Positions 1 to 5,540 of a DNA stretch of 11,116 nt are shown here, piece by piece. Both the position numbers and the translations under genes were made by a program. Position 1 is the stretch's first letter. Every line of letters begins with the position of its first letter. Location: assembly GCA_003218735.1 (NCBI GenBank), contig QHOJ01000167.1:1-11116 (forward strand). The letters are read 5' to 3'. Origin of the DNA: Verrucomicrobiota bacterium. Its GTDB lineage: Bacteria; Verrucomicrobiota; Verrucomicrobiia; Chthoniobacterales; UBA10450. The notes beneath the pieces are model-generated. The model searched no databases, was not told the DNA's origin, and worked only from the letters and a program-made list of their open reading frames with translations.

Positions 1-1384
1 GGCCGCTGCGCAATGTCACTTCGAGAAATTTGTTTTCATCGCGCCGCACAAATTGCCAATCGACAAAACGTTCGATTAATCGTTCGATGGACGCGCCGAT
101 GCCGTCCACCTCTTTCGCAAGCACACCGTCGTAAGGCAGGACGTCGGTGAGATAAATGCGATAAATCTCGCGCGCGCCCCGTTTGTCCGGCCGGCTCACT
201 TTGATTTTTCGATCGATGCGGCCGGGGCGCAGAATGGCGGGATCGATCAGGTCGGCGCGATTCGAAGCCAGAATAATCACCACGTCATTGAGCGAATCGA
301 TCCCATCCATTTCCGAGCAAAACATTGGGACGAGCGTGGAGAGAATGTTCGAGTAACGCGAGGCGCGACGCGTTCCGAGGATCGACTCGGCTTCATCGAT
401 AAACAGAAAAGGCATAAAACCCTCGGTCCGCTTTTCGCGCGCGGTCGCAAAAATTTCGCGTACCATTCTTTCCGACTCCCCCACCCACATGTTCAAAATC
501 TCCGGGCCTTTGACATGCATGAAATATTCGTGCATCTCCGCGCCAGTCTTTTCCCGCAGTTGCTTCGTCAAATTATAAGCAGTTGCTTTTCCAATCAGCG
601 TCTTGCCGCAACCGGGCGGGCCGTAGAGCAGAAAACCCTTGGGTGTCGCGTGCTGAAATTTTTTGAAAAGATCGACATGTAAAAGCGGAAGCTCAATCGC
701 GTCCTTGATCGCCTGGAGTGCTGGTTCCTGTCCGCCAACTTTTTCCCACGGCAGCTCCGGTACGTTGTCGAGATAATGCTCGTGCGATTTCGTGCTGGAA
801 AGCATTTCGAGCGCCATTCGGTAATTGGAATCGACACGGACTTCGTCGCCCGATTTCAAGGTCGAGTGTGCGAGATCGGTTGAGCGCTGCAGGACCATCG
901 AGTGCAATCCGTGCTCCGAACCGACACGCAATCGATCGCCGCCCAGAATTTCTGTGATTTTTGTCACCGGGCCCGCCGTCTCAAATCCAAGATCGCCCAC
1001 AATCACGTACGCTTCATTGACGAGCACTCGCGTTCCCTTCTTGAGTTTTCCCAGCGCGATACGCGGATCAACATTGCAGTAATAATCCGCACCCCCCACC
1101 ACAATGTGCGCTGTGTCTTTCGAGGTCGCGCCGAGAAACGTGCCGATGCGGTTCGCGGGGGACGTGACCTTTTTAACGACTTCCTCGAGCTTCTCGATCA
1201 TCCGGCGCGCTTCGAGCATCGTCTCTTCGCGGTCGGAAATTTCCGGCCGCAAATCGAGCAGTTCGCGGCGAATCGGATCACCAGGAGGCAGCGATGCGAT
1301 CACGCGATCAAACGCATTGAGGAGATTGCGCGGATCCGAGTCCCCTTCCCCGCCCTGAAGTCCTTCGCTGCGCTCGTCGCTCAT
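1..1384 (-). CDS. arc: Proteasome-associated AAA+ ATPase (Mpa/ARC family), 3' end beyond window
   Basis: This is the hexameric ring ATPase that, in the known family, unfolds pupylated proteins and feeds them to the bacterial 20S proteasome in the cytoplasm. 461 codons are visible from an ATG at 1382-1384. A predicted helical segment at about residues 52-75 stands where the family has its Pup-binding coiled coil. The OB-fold region follows (about 78-195), then the AAA+ module: Walker A GPPGCGKT (255-262), a pore-loop segment MWVGESE (299-305), Walker B FLFIDEAES (about 327-335) and RPGRIDR (386-392). The segment ending DENKFLEVT (449-457) is typical of Mpa/ARC and sets it apart from FtsH, VCP or archaeal PAN. 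The C-terminal GQYL-type proteasome-docking tail would lie outside the window. A TTG at 1397-1399 is a weaker alternative start; an in-frame stop lies at 1427-1429. Family assignment is secure; the presence of the rest of the Pup-proteasome system is inferred. Confidence 0.93.
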   Translation of the reverse strand, partial: MSDERSEGLQGGEGDSDPRNLLNAFDRVIASLPPGDPIRRELLDLRPEISDREETMLEARRMIEKLEEVVKKVTSPANRIGTFLGATSKDTAHIVVGGADYYCNVDPRIALGKLKKGTRVLVNEAYVIVGDLGFETAGPVTKITEILGGDRLRVGSEHGLHSMVLQRSTDLAHSTLKSGDEVRVDSNYRMALEMLSSTKSHEHYLDNVPELPWEKVGGQEPALQAIKDAIELPLLHVDLFKKFQHATPKGFLLYGPPGCGKTLIGKATAYNLTKQLREKTGAEMHEYFMHVKGPEILNMWVGESERMVREIFATAREKRTEGFMPFLFIDEAESILGTRRASRYSNILSTLVPMFCSEMDGIDSLNDVVIILASNRADLIDPAILRPGRIDRKIKVSRPDKRGAREIYRIYLTDVLPYDGVLAKEVDGIGASIERLIERFVDWQFVRRDENKFLEVTLRSG

Positions 1385-1573
1385 TATGGTTTGGGTCAAT
1401 CCGCCGAACCGAGTTTGATTATAGCGTTATCCCGTGGTTCCGCAATCTTCGATGCCGCTCGTGTCCAGAATGTTCAACCAACATGTCGATCCTATGTCGC
1501 GAAAAAGATTGAAAACGCGGCTCCTTTGGACATGCATCGCTGGACCTCGAGCGACCGAAGGCTCGATCCCACC
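1385..1573. other. Divergent intergenic region between the ATPase gene and tRNA-Asp
   Basis: This is the left part of the roughly 229-base gap between two divergently transcribed units. Apart from the candidate ATPase promoter I see no gene, tandem repeat or strong hairpin. A long plus-strand frame crosses it, but that frame is mostly antisense to the ATPase gene and shows no protein-like sequence. Confidence 0.5.
1418..1444 (-). promoter_or_regulatory. Candidate promoter of the proteasomal ATPase gene
   Basis: The minus strand carries a perfect TATAAT at 1418-1423, 33 nt before the ATG. Upstream, TTGCGG at 1439-1444 matches the first three bases of a -35 box, but the spacing is only 15 nt. 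The -10 match is convincing; the -35 is weak. Confidence 0.35.
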
Positions 1574-1602
1574 TTGCGGCTGGCGATAGCCGCCTCTAAA
1601 CT
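1574..1602 (+). promoter_or_regulatory. Candidate promoter of tRNA-Asp
   Basis: TTGCGG at 1574-1579 and TAAACT at 1597-1602 are separated by 17 nt. This would place the transcript start a few bases before the tRNA at 1614. Both boxes are imperfect; position and spacing are the main support. Confidence 0.35.
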
Positions 1603-1613
1603 TTGTTTCTTCG

Positions 1614-1687
1614 GGAGCCTTAGCTCAATTGGTTAGAGCGCCGCCCTGTCACGGCGGAGGTTGCGGGTTCGAGCCCCGTAGGCTCCG
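1614..1687 (+). tRNA. tRNA-Asp (anticodon GTC)
   Basis: A complete 74-nt cloverleaf can be folded. The acceptor stem GGAGCCT (1614-1620) pairs with AGGCTCC (1680-1686). The D stem is GCTC/GAGC (1623-1626/1636-1639), the anticodon stem CCGCC/GGCGG (1641-1645/1653-1657) with loop CTGTCAC and anticodon GTC at 1648-1650, and the T arm is GCGGG-TTCGAGC-CCCGT (1663-1679). The discriminator is G (1687) and C38 is present, both aspartate identity elements. The 3' CCA is not encoded and would be added by the nucleotidyltransferase. Confidence 0.98.
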
Positions 1688-1811
1688 GATTTGTTTCTCC
1701 TGTTATATTTTCGATGCGAAAATCGCTGCGATTGAGCGCCCGCTCCCACGCGGAACACTTTATCCAAAAGGCACACATCCACTTCCGAGACGATGCACGT
1801 TAAGGATGATA

Positions 1812-2087
1812 ATGAGAAACGGCACTACGATTTTAAACAGATACGAGCCTGCCGATCGAACGTTGGCAGCGATGGAAGAAATGGAGTTGTATTATGCGTC
1901 GCATCCGCGGAGTCCGGCCGCGGTGCGTCGTCCCCGGTTGTCGATTCGCGGCCGCACCTTTGTCGCTTTGCTGGGTCCGGCAATCGAAGAGGGTATTGCT
2001 GGCTTCGGCGATAGCGTCCAGGCGGCCTTACGCGCCTTCGACGCGCAATACTTGCGCGCTCTCACACCTCCTGCTGATCGGGATTGA
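1812..2087 (+). CDS. Hypothetical protein, 91 aa
   Basis: I do not recognise a named family. An AAGGA ribosome-binding site (1802-1806) sits 5 nt before the ATG at 1812, which fixes this start rather than an ATG at 1629 that lies inside the tRNA. The protein has a polar N-terminal half (Tyr, Glu, Arg rich) and a C-terminal half of amphipathic character around GRTFVALLGPAIEEG (about 47-61), ending in a helical segment AALRAFDAQYLRAL. No signal peptide or true membrane helix is evident. It lies 124 nt after tRNA-Asp on the same strand and converges on the DoxX remnant 11 nt away. The good ribosome-binding site and ordinary composition make a real gene likely; the function is unknown. Confidence 0.65.
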   Translation: MRNGTTILNRYEPADRTLAAMEEMELYYASHPRSPAAVRRPRLSIRGRTFVALLGPAIEEGIAGFGDSVQAALRAFDAQYLRALTPPADRD

Positions 2088-2098
2088 GGTCAGTTGAT

Positions 2099-2323
2099 TC
2101 AGGCGCTGTTTGAACGCGCGATCGCTGCAACCGCTGACCATTTTTTGCCGGCGCCAACGATGAGCAAAAGAGCAATCCAAGCCACATGGAAAAATCGGTG
2201 CGCTGCAAGCTCAACTGGATACAGAAACTTCTGGATGCCTTCGGAAAGTAAAACGCTGCCGACCATGAGTTGTACCAGAACGGTCGAGGCCGGTGCGTTC
2301 GTTGAGAAAAGCCAGCGAAGCAT
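2099..2323 (-). pseudogene. DoxX-family membrane protein remnant (internal deletion plus frameshift)
   Basis: The frame from the ATG at 2321-2323 begins like a DoxX protein: APASTVLVQLMVGSVLLSEG then IQKFLYP matches the first membrane helix of the family. The middle of a normal protein of about 140-150 residues is missing. The text resumes near 2205 in another frame as QRTDFSMWLGLLF, the family's C-terminal segment, and returns to the first frame at a run of four T (2166-2169 on plus, as A) to give LLIVGAGKKWS. The gene has therefore lost roughly 70-80 internal codons plus one base, and the two changes together leave an open 74-codon frame. It begins 3 nt after the hemerythrin stop, so it was probably the second gene of that operon. 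Recognition rests on remembered family motifs. A shortened expressed peptide is possible but would lack the four-helix fold. Confidence 0.75.
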
Positions 2324-2326
2324 CTT

Positions 2327-3052
2327 CTAGATTTTCGGCGTGAACTGCGCGAGATCGTAAATGCCAAATCGCTTCTCGATCGAAGCCACTTTGTCCACCA
2401 TCTTCTCAAAACCGTCGCCGCCGAAGAGTTCGTCTTCCTTTTTTTCAAAATCTTCGCCAAGAGAATCAAACTCGTGCGGCGAAACGATCTTGCGGAACGC
2501 CGGAAAGAGGACAGTATCCTCGCGCGCCTCGTGCGGATTGTACATGCGAATGAATTGTTGCAGGGAGTTAACGAGCTGCGCCCGGTCGGATTCGTTCCTG
2601 AGCGATTGCAGGCTTGCGAACCGGATGGTTACGTCCGTGACGCGCCGCCCGGCTTGATGTTGTTCGCGCAGCACTTTAACCAGATCCACCAGCTGATTGG
2701 CTCTTTCGAAACGCGGGAAAAGAAAGTCTTCCTCGAGCTTCTCGTGGTAATCCTCCACAAAACTGCGAATGATCCTGGCGGCATCCGCCAAAGCTTCAGG
2801 CGGAAAATCCTGTTTCACGTCGATCCGGCGCAACGCTTCGCCGTAAATTAAGAGAACCCGCTTCAAAACGCCGTGCTCGCGCATCAAATCTTCCGGCGGG
2901 CCAACTTCGGCTTCCTTTTCTTCGCTTTTCTTTTCTGCCTCGGTGCCGCTTAATAACCCGACGCCGGCGACTGCGGCCCCGCTAAGAAGAATGCCGCTTC
3001 TTAGAAAAACTCTGCGACCAAGAGTCCGTTTGTCTCGATGTCGATCTTGCAT
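2327..3052 (-). CDS. Tat-exported hemerythrin (HHE) domain protein, 241 aa
   Basis: The N-terminus shows a twin-arginine signal, GRRVFLRSG (12-20), then a hydrophobic stretch (21-36) with an Ala/Gly-rich end, so the mature protein should be folded in the cytoplasm and exported. The body is a helical hemerythrin-like domain. Candidate metal ligands are H60 in REHGVLKR, H103 and E107 in DYHEKLEEDFLFPRF, H132 in REQHQAG, and H174 with E178 in NPHEAREDTVLFPAF. This is the HHE pattern expected to hold a di-iron site that binds oxygen or other small ligands. A charged Lys/Glu linker (38-50) joins signal and domain. It is followed 3 nt later by the DoxX remnant, an integral membrane partner that appears to have been lost. 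The substrate or sensed ligand cannot be read from sequence. Confidence 0.88.
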   Translation of the reverse strand: MQDRHRDKRTLGRRVFLRSGILLSGAAVAGVGLLSGTEAEKKSEEKEAEVGPPEDLMREHGVLKRVLLIYGEALRRIDVKQDFPPEALADAARIIRSFVEDYHEKLEEDFLFPRFERANQLVDLVKVLREQHQAGRRVTDVTIRFASLQSLRNESDRAQLVNSLQQFIRMYNPHEAREDTVLFPAFRKIVSPHEFDSLGEDFEKKEDELFGGDGFEKMVDKVASIEKRFGIYDLAQFTPKI

Positions 3053-3120
3053 ACTTCAGTCGTGCCCTAGCCAAAACGACAATCGCATCTCAATCCTGCA
3101 AACGAGCGCATCGCATCTGA

Positions 3121-3164
3121 AAAAAGCGCTGGCGATAGAAATCTACGACGGAAGCACAGCGCTC
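3121..3164 (-). terminator. Candidate intrinsic terminator after the 106-aa gene
   Basis: On the minus strand, AGCGCTG (3158-3164) pairs with CAGCGCT (3126-3132), 25 nt apart, and is followed by a T run (A run at 3121-3126 on plus). It starts 5 nt after the stop of the upstream gene. The loop is long, so it is a plausible rather than typical terminator. Confidence 0.4.
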
Positions 3165-3168
3165 GGAT

Positions 3169-3489
3169 TCAGCGCCGCATGATGTGGATGGCGAGAATGC
3201 GGCTTTGGTGACGTGCCAGCAAATAATCGATGAAATCGCCAATGATCGAATGAGGTTTGTGCCCGAGCTTCGTCACAACGCGGCAAGTGAGAACTCCGGT
3301 TCGTCCGTGCCATTCGAGATTAATCGCGCCATGTGCGGTTCCGCTGTGAATTTTCGCCCAGCCATGTGGACGACCCGGACGTTGATGTTCGGTGGGAATT
3401 AATTCAAACTTTCGCAGTTGCGAATCGGTCATGATTTTTTCGCGCAACGATCCATGTTCGCTTGTGATTACTTGGATCACCGTTTGCAT
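3169..3489 (-). CDS. Hypothetical protein, 106 aa
   Basis: I recognise no named domain, though the sequence looks like a compact soluble protein. The central part alternates hydrophobic and polar residues as in beta strands (PHGWAKIHSG, AINLEWHG, GVLTCRVVTK), and a C-terminal helix-like segment SIIGDFIDYLLARH precedes a final strand RILAIHIMRR. The ATG at 3487-3489 has GAGAG a few bases upstream. An alternative ATG at 3430-3432 (residue 20) would give an 87-residue protein starting at MTDSQLRKF and may be the true start. It is flanked by a palindromic element on its 5' side and a candidate terminator on its 3' side, so it is probably a single-gene unit. Confidence 0.65.
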   Translation of the reverse strand: MQTVIQVITSEHGSLREKIMTDSQLRKFELIPTEHQRPGRPHGWAKIHSGTAHGAINLEWHGRTGVLTCRVVTKLGHKPHSIIGDFIDYLLARHQSRILAIHIMRR

Positions 3490-3550
3490 TGCGCTCTCAG
3501 ATTCACCAGTCGCCCGGCTTTTTGCAATGCTTGTTTGGAGCCCATCCCGT

Positions 3551-3604
3551 TGTAGCCGCCTCGCTGTGCGACGTGCACGCGCGCCTCACAGAGGCGCGGC
3601 TACA
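3551..3604. repeat. 54-bp palindromic element overlapping the GNAT stop codon
   Basis: The ends form a perfect 9-bp inverted repeat, TGTAGCCGC (3551-3559) and GCGGCTACA (3596-3604). Inside are two smaller hairpins with 3-nt loops: TCGC-TGT-GCGA (about 3561-3571) and GCGCCTC-ACA-GAGGCGC (3581-3597, overlapping the outer arm). A single strand could fold as a two-hairpin or three-way-junction structure. The TAG at 3600-3602 inside the right arm is the stop codon of the GNAT gene. The plan resembles REP/MITE-type repeats. Copy number is unknown from this window, but a related element lies at 3932-3982. Confidence 0.7.
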
Positions 3605-4163
3605 GAAGCGAACGAAACATGACGTAAACATCGACATATCCCTTTTGCGGATGCCGGAAAGCACCTGGCAACGTGCCGAGGACTTCGAAACCGAGCTGTT
3701 TCCACAGGCGAATGGCTCCTTCGTTCGTCGAGACAACAAAGTTGAATTGCATCGCGCGAAAGCCAAGCCGGCGCGCCTCGCTTAGGCAATGCTCACCCAT
3801 CTCTCGACCGATTCCGAGGCCGCGCGCGTTTGGCGCAACCATGAACGCCGCATTCGCAACGTGAGAGCCGAGTGCCGGTTGATTCGGTCTCAAAATGTAA
3901 GTGCCTACGATATCTCGTTCGTACGCCTCCACTGTAGGGGACGGCGCTGCCGTCCCAGGTAAGCCAACGGCTTCCCCTACAGACTGCCGATCCTGCTCGG
4001 CAACGTACGTGTAGGTGTCCGGGCGAAACCAATAGGCGAGCGCCTCCTCGCGAGACATTTTAGGGTCGAACGCGTACGTGTCACCCGGGGTAATTACAGC
4101 ATGAAAAATATTCCAGATCGCATCGTGATCCGCTTCTGTTGCTTGACGAATTTCCAGCATCAT
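3600..4163 (-). CDS. GNAT-family N-acetyltransferase, 187 aa, interrupted by an in-frame palindrome
   Basis: This is predicted to transfer acetyl from acetyl-CoA to an amine; the substrate is not identifiable. It opens with LEIRQATEADHDAIWNIF, typical of the GNAT first strand and helix. Motif A, FMVAPNARGLGIG (107-119), carries the acetyl-CoA pyrophosphate loop, and motif B gives NEGAIRLWKQLGFEVLG (147-163). The start is set by GAGGT (4169-4173) 5 nt before the ATG at 4161-4163; a second ATG follows directly. An open frame extends upstream to 4202 but lacks this signal. Residues about 59-83 interrupt what should be the continuous strand pair VAEQD / DIVGTYIL. They are encoded around the palindrome at 3932-3982, read in frame as SVGEAVGLPGTAAPSPTV. 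The last codons run into a second palindrome that supplies the TAG stop. Function may persist if the insert lies in a surface loop. Confidence 0.88.
   Translation of the reverse strand: MMLEIRQATEADHDAIWNIFHAVITPGDTYAFDPKMSREEALAYWFRPDTYTYVAEQDRQSVGEAVGLPGTAAPSPTVEAYERDIVGTYILRPNQPALGSHVANAAFMVAPNARGLGIGREMGEHCLSEARRLGFRAMQFNFVVSTNEGAIRLWKQLGFEVLGTLPGAFRHPQKGYVDVYVMFRSLL
3932..3982. repeat. 51-bp palindromic element inserted in frame in the GNAT gene
   Basis: The ends are a perfect 10-bp inverted repeat, CTGTAGGGGA (3932-3941) and TCCCCTACAG (3973-3982). Two inner hairpins have 3-nt loops: GGGACGGC-GCT-GCCGTCCC (3938-3956) and AAGCC-AAC-GGCTT (3961-3973). At 51 bp it keeps the host frame and has no stop in the reading frame used. 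It shares end sequence and plan with the element at 3551-3604, although the inner sequences differ. No clear target-site duplication is visible. Confidence 0.75.
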
Positions 4164-4309
4164 TTGCCACCTCGAATACAATGTCGGGACCTTGAGCGAC
4201 ATTTAATCAAGGCGACAAAATCCGCGGCTTGTCACGCGAATCAATGACGACAAACCGCCGCGCGATCAACTAGCGCTCCGGATGGTTATAACTCGTCGCC
4301 GGCTTCAGG

Positions 4310-4573
4310 CTACTTGAGGAAATAAACGTCCGGCTTGTCGCTCACTCCTGCCTTCTGCATCGCTTGACGTAACTCGTCCGAGGCCGCGAATGCTTTCGCC
4401 TTATCGAGATCGTCCGCCGAAAAAAGTAGGATCACCTCATTCGGATCGTCGGCGTTGCGCAAAAGATGTTCCTCTTTTAGCCCTGCTTTCTGCCGCGCCG
4501 AAGAATGCGCGTCATAGACCGGTTTCCATTTAGAGAAGTCAGCGACTTTGTGACGAACCAGCATGTGTATCAT
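4310..4573 (-). CDS. Small dimeric alpha/beta-barrel-like protein, 87 aa
   Basis: The pattern MIHMLVRHKVADFSKW, then a helix (PVYDAHSSARQKAG), then LLRNADDPNEVILLFSADD, another helix (KAKAFAASDELRQAMQKAG) and a final strand (KPDVYFLK) fits the ferredoxin-like dimeric alpha/beta-barrel fold of antibiotic-biosynthesis-monooxygenase-like proteins. Relatives are often labelled cyclase or hypothetical, and no catalytic residue can be assigned here. The ribosome-binding site AAGGGG lies 7 nt before the ATG at 4571-4573, giving strong support for the start. It has its own candidate promoter at 4596-4623 and no close downstream partner (146 nt to the GNAT gene). Confidence 0.85.
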   Translation of the reverse strand: MIHMLVRHKVADFSKWKPVYDAHSSARQKAGLKEEHLLRNADDPNEVILLFSADDLDKAKAFAASDELRQAMQKAGVSDKPDVYFLK

Positions 4574-4595
4574 GATTGATCCCCTTTCCTTACTT

Positions 4596-4623
4596 ATTTT
4601 ACGATTACAACCAAACGCGTCAA
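4596..4623 (-). promoter_or_regulatory. Candidate sigma-70-type promoter of the 87-aa gene
   Basis: TTGACG (4618-4623) and TAAAAT (4596-4601) on the minus strand are 16 nt apart, each matching five of six consensus bases. The -35 box overlaps the stop codon of the upstream 49-aa gene. Predicted transcription would start near 4589, just before the ribosome-binding site. Confidence 0.5.
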
Positions 4624-4769
4624 TGCCGTTTAAAATATTGCACGGCTCGTTCGTGTTTCTTGGCCGCAGCGCGTGTCTTAAACGTGCCCAAATTCCTTCG
4701 CTTGCCCGTCCTCGGGTTCTTTTTGCGCGAATATAAACGATAGCCGCCGGATTTGAGTTTCCTGATCAT
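4620..4769 (-). CDS. Small basic conserved-looking protein, 49 aa
   Basis: The frame from ATG 4767-4769 to TGA 4620-4622 encodes a very basic protein: MIRKLKSGGYRLYSRK, then NPRTGKRRNLGTFKTR, AAAKKHERAVQYFKRH at the end. I recall near-identical short hypothetical proteins in several bacterial phyla, with the same KLKSGxYRLYSRK and TGKRRNLGTF blocks and the HERxVQYFKRH tail. A nucleic-acid-binding or ribosome-associated role would fit the charge but is inference. There is no ribosome-binding site. A TATAGT box at 4778-4783 would start transcription almost at the ATG, so the mRNA may be leaderless or nearly so. It lies between the glycosyltransferase (66 nt) and the 87-aa gene (46 nt). Confidence 0.8.
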   Translation of the reverse strand: MIRKLKSGGYRLYSRKKNPRTGKRRNLGTFKTRAAAKKHERAVQYFKRH

Positions 4770-4808
4770 TGTTCATAACTATAAACCGGTTGGCCTTGAA
4801 TCCCAGAA

Positions 4809-4835
4809 ATCGCTAGGGAGGCGACACGCCCGCTA
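4809..4835 (-). repeat. Imperfect GC-rich hairpin just after the glycosyltransferase stop
   Basis: On the minus strand GGCG-TGT-CGCC forms a short stem, extended by mismatched TAG/CTA arms, starting directly beyond the TGA at 4836-4838. There is no T run, so it would be a weak terminator or an mRNA 3'-end structure. Confidence 0.3.
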
Positions 4836-5540
4836 TCACACTCTTTGGTATCGTCGCATCAGTTTGAAGAAACGAATAGTGTCGCGTGCGGGGTGGATGC
4901 TGCTGACTTGGTCGGCATAAACCGTCGTGATCGGCACCGATTCGATCCGATAGCCTTTGCTACTGGCGATGATGAGCATTTCGGTTTCGTAATCGAAACG
5001 GTTGCTGCCGTCGAGCAGTTCAGGGATCAATTGTCGATCTAACATGCGAAAACCGCACTGGGTGTCGGGAATTTTTTGCCGACAAATACGGCTGATCCGA
5101 TTGCTCATGTAACGATTCACGAGGCGTCGAATAAACGGCATCCCGGTTGGATTATTCATGCGATTGCCAAGAAAAAAGCTGCGATCTCCTGCCTGGGCGG
5201 CGGTCGCCATAAAACGGTCGATTTCTTCCGGCAGATGTTGGCCGTCGGCATCGAGAATGATCACGTATATGAATTGTCGATCCAGCCAGTGTCGCAAGCC
5301 CGTCTTGATCGCTTCGCCTTTGCCGCGGTTTTGGCCATGAACAATAACTTCCGCGCCGGCTTCGCGCGCGCACCGTGCAGTATTATCGCTCGATCCATCG
5401 TCGATCACGACGACATGATCAAGTTGCTGACGGGTTCGACAAACAACGTCACTGATATGTTGTTCTTCGCGGTAGGCCGGAATAATCGCGGCGGTTTTTA
5501 GGCGAATTTGTGCGATACGATTCTGGCCCGCGTCCGTCAT
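4836..5540 (-). CDS. Family 2 glycosyltransferase (DPM1-like), 234 aa
   Basis: This is a GT-A fold enzyme of the kind that moves a sugar from a nucleotide donor to a polyprenyl phosphate or other acceptor; donor and acceptor are unknown. AAIIPAYREEQHI (17-29) is the nucleotide-binding start, VVVIDDGSSDNT (43-54) carries the DDG signature, NRGKGEAIKTGL follows (71-82), and ILDADGQH (95-102) contains the metal-binding DAD. DTQCGFRML (159-167) is typical of dolichyl-phosphate-mannose-synthase-like members. No membrane helix is present, so it is soluble or peripheral. The start is the ATG at 5538-5540, whose ATGA overlaps the lipA stop. The longer upstream frame is antisense-free coding of lipA in another frame, not part of this protein. 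Translational coupling to lipA is likely, although the pathways have no obvious link. Confidence 0.92.
   Translation of the reverse strand: MTDAGQNRIAQIRLKTAAIIPAYREEQHISDVVCRTRQQLDHVVVIDDGSSDNTARCAREAGAEVIVHGQNRGKGEAIKTGLRHWLDRQFIYVIILDADGQHLPEEIDRFMATAAQAGDRSFFLGNRMNNPTGMPFIRRLVNRYMSNRISRICRQKIPDTQCGFRMLDRQLIPELLDGSNRFDYETEMLIIASSKGYRIESVPITTVYADQVSSIHPARDTIRFFKLMRRYQRV

Noticed and set aside
902..1636. A 244-codon plus-strand open frame
   Set aside because: It is mostly antisense to the proteasomal ATPase, whose motifs are unmistakable; the translation is Arg-rich and domain-free and runs into the tRNA.
1707..1733. Overlapping small hairpins after tRNA-Asp (ATTTTCG-ATG-CGAAAAT and AATCG-CTG-CGATT)
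   Set aside because: Stems are short and AT-rich with no T run; not convincing as a terminator.
1629..1811. Upstream extension of the 91-aa gene to an ATG at 1629
   Set aside because: That ATG would lie inside tRNA-Asp. The ATG at 1812 has an AAGGA ribosome-binding site at proper spacing.
2474..2851. Plus-strand 125-codon frame opposite the hemerythrin gene
   Set aside because: Antisense shadow of a gene with clear HHE motifs and a Tat signal; no domain or ribosome-binding site.
3482..3546. Short minus-strand frame (about 22 codons) upstream of and overlapping the start of the 106-aa gene
   Set aside because: Too short to judge, no recognisable motif, and it overlaps the ribosome-binding region of the next gene; it could be a leader peptide but nothing supports this.
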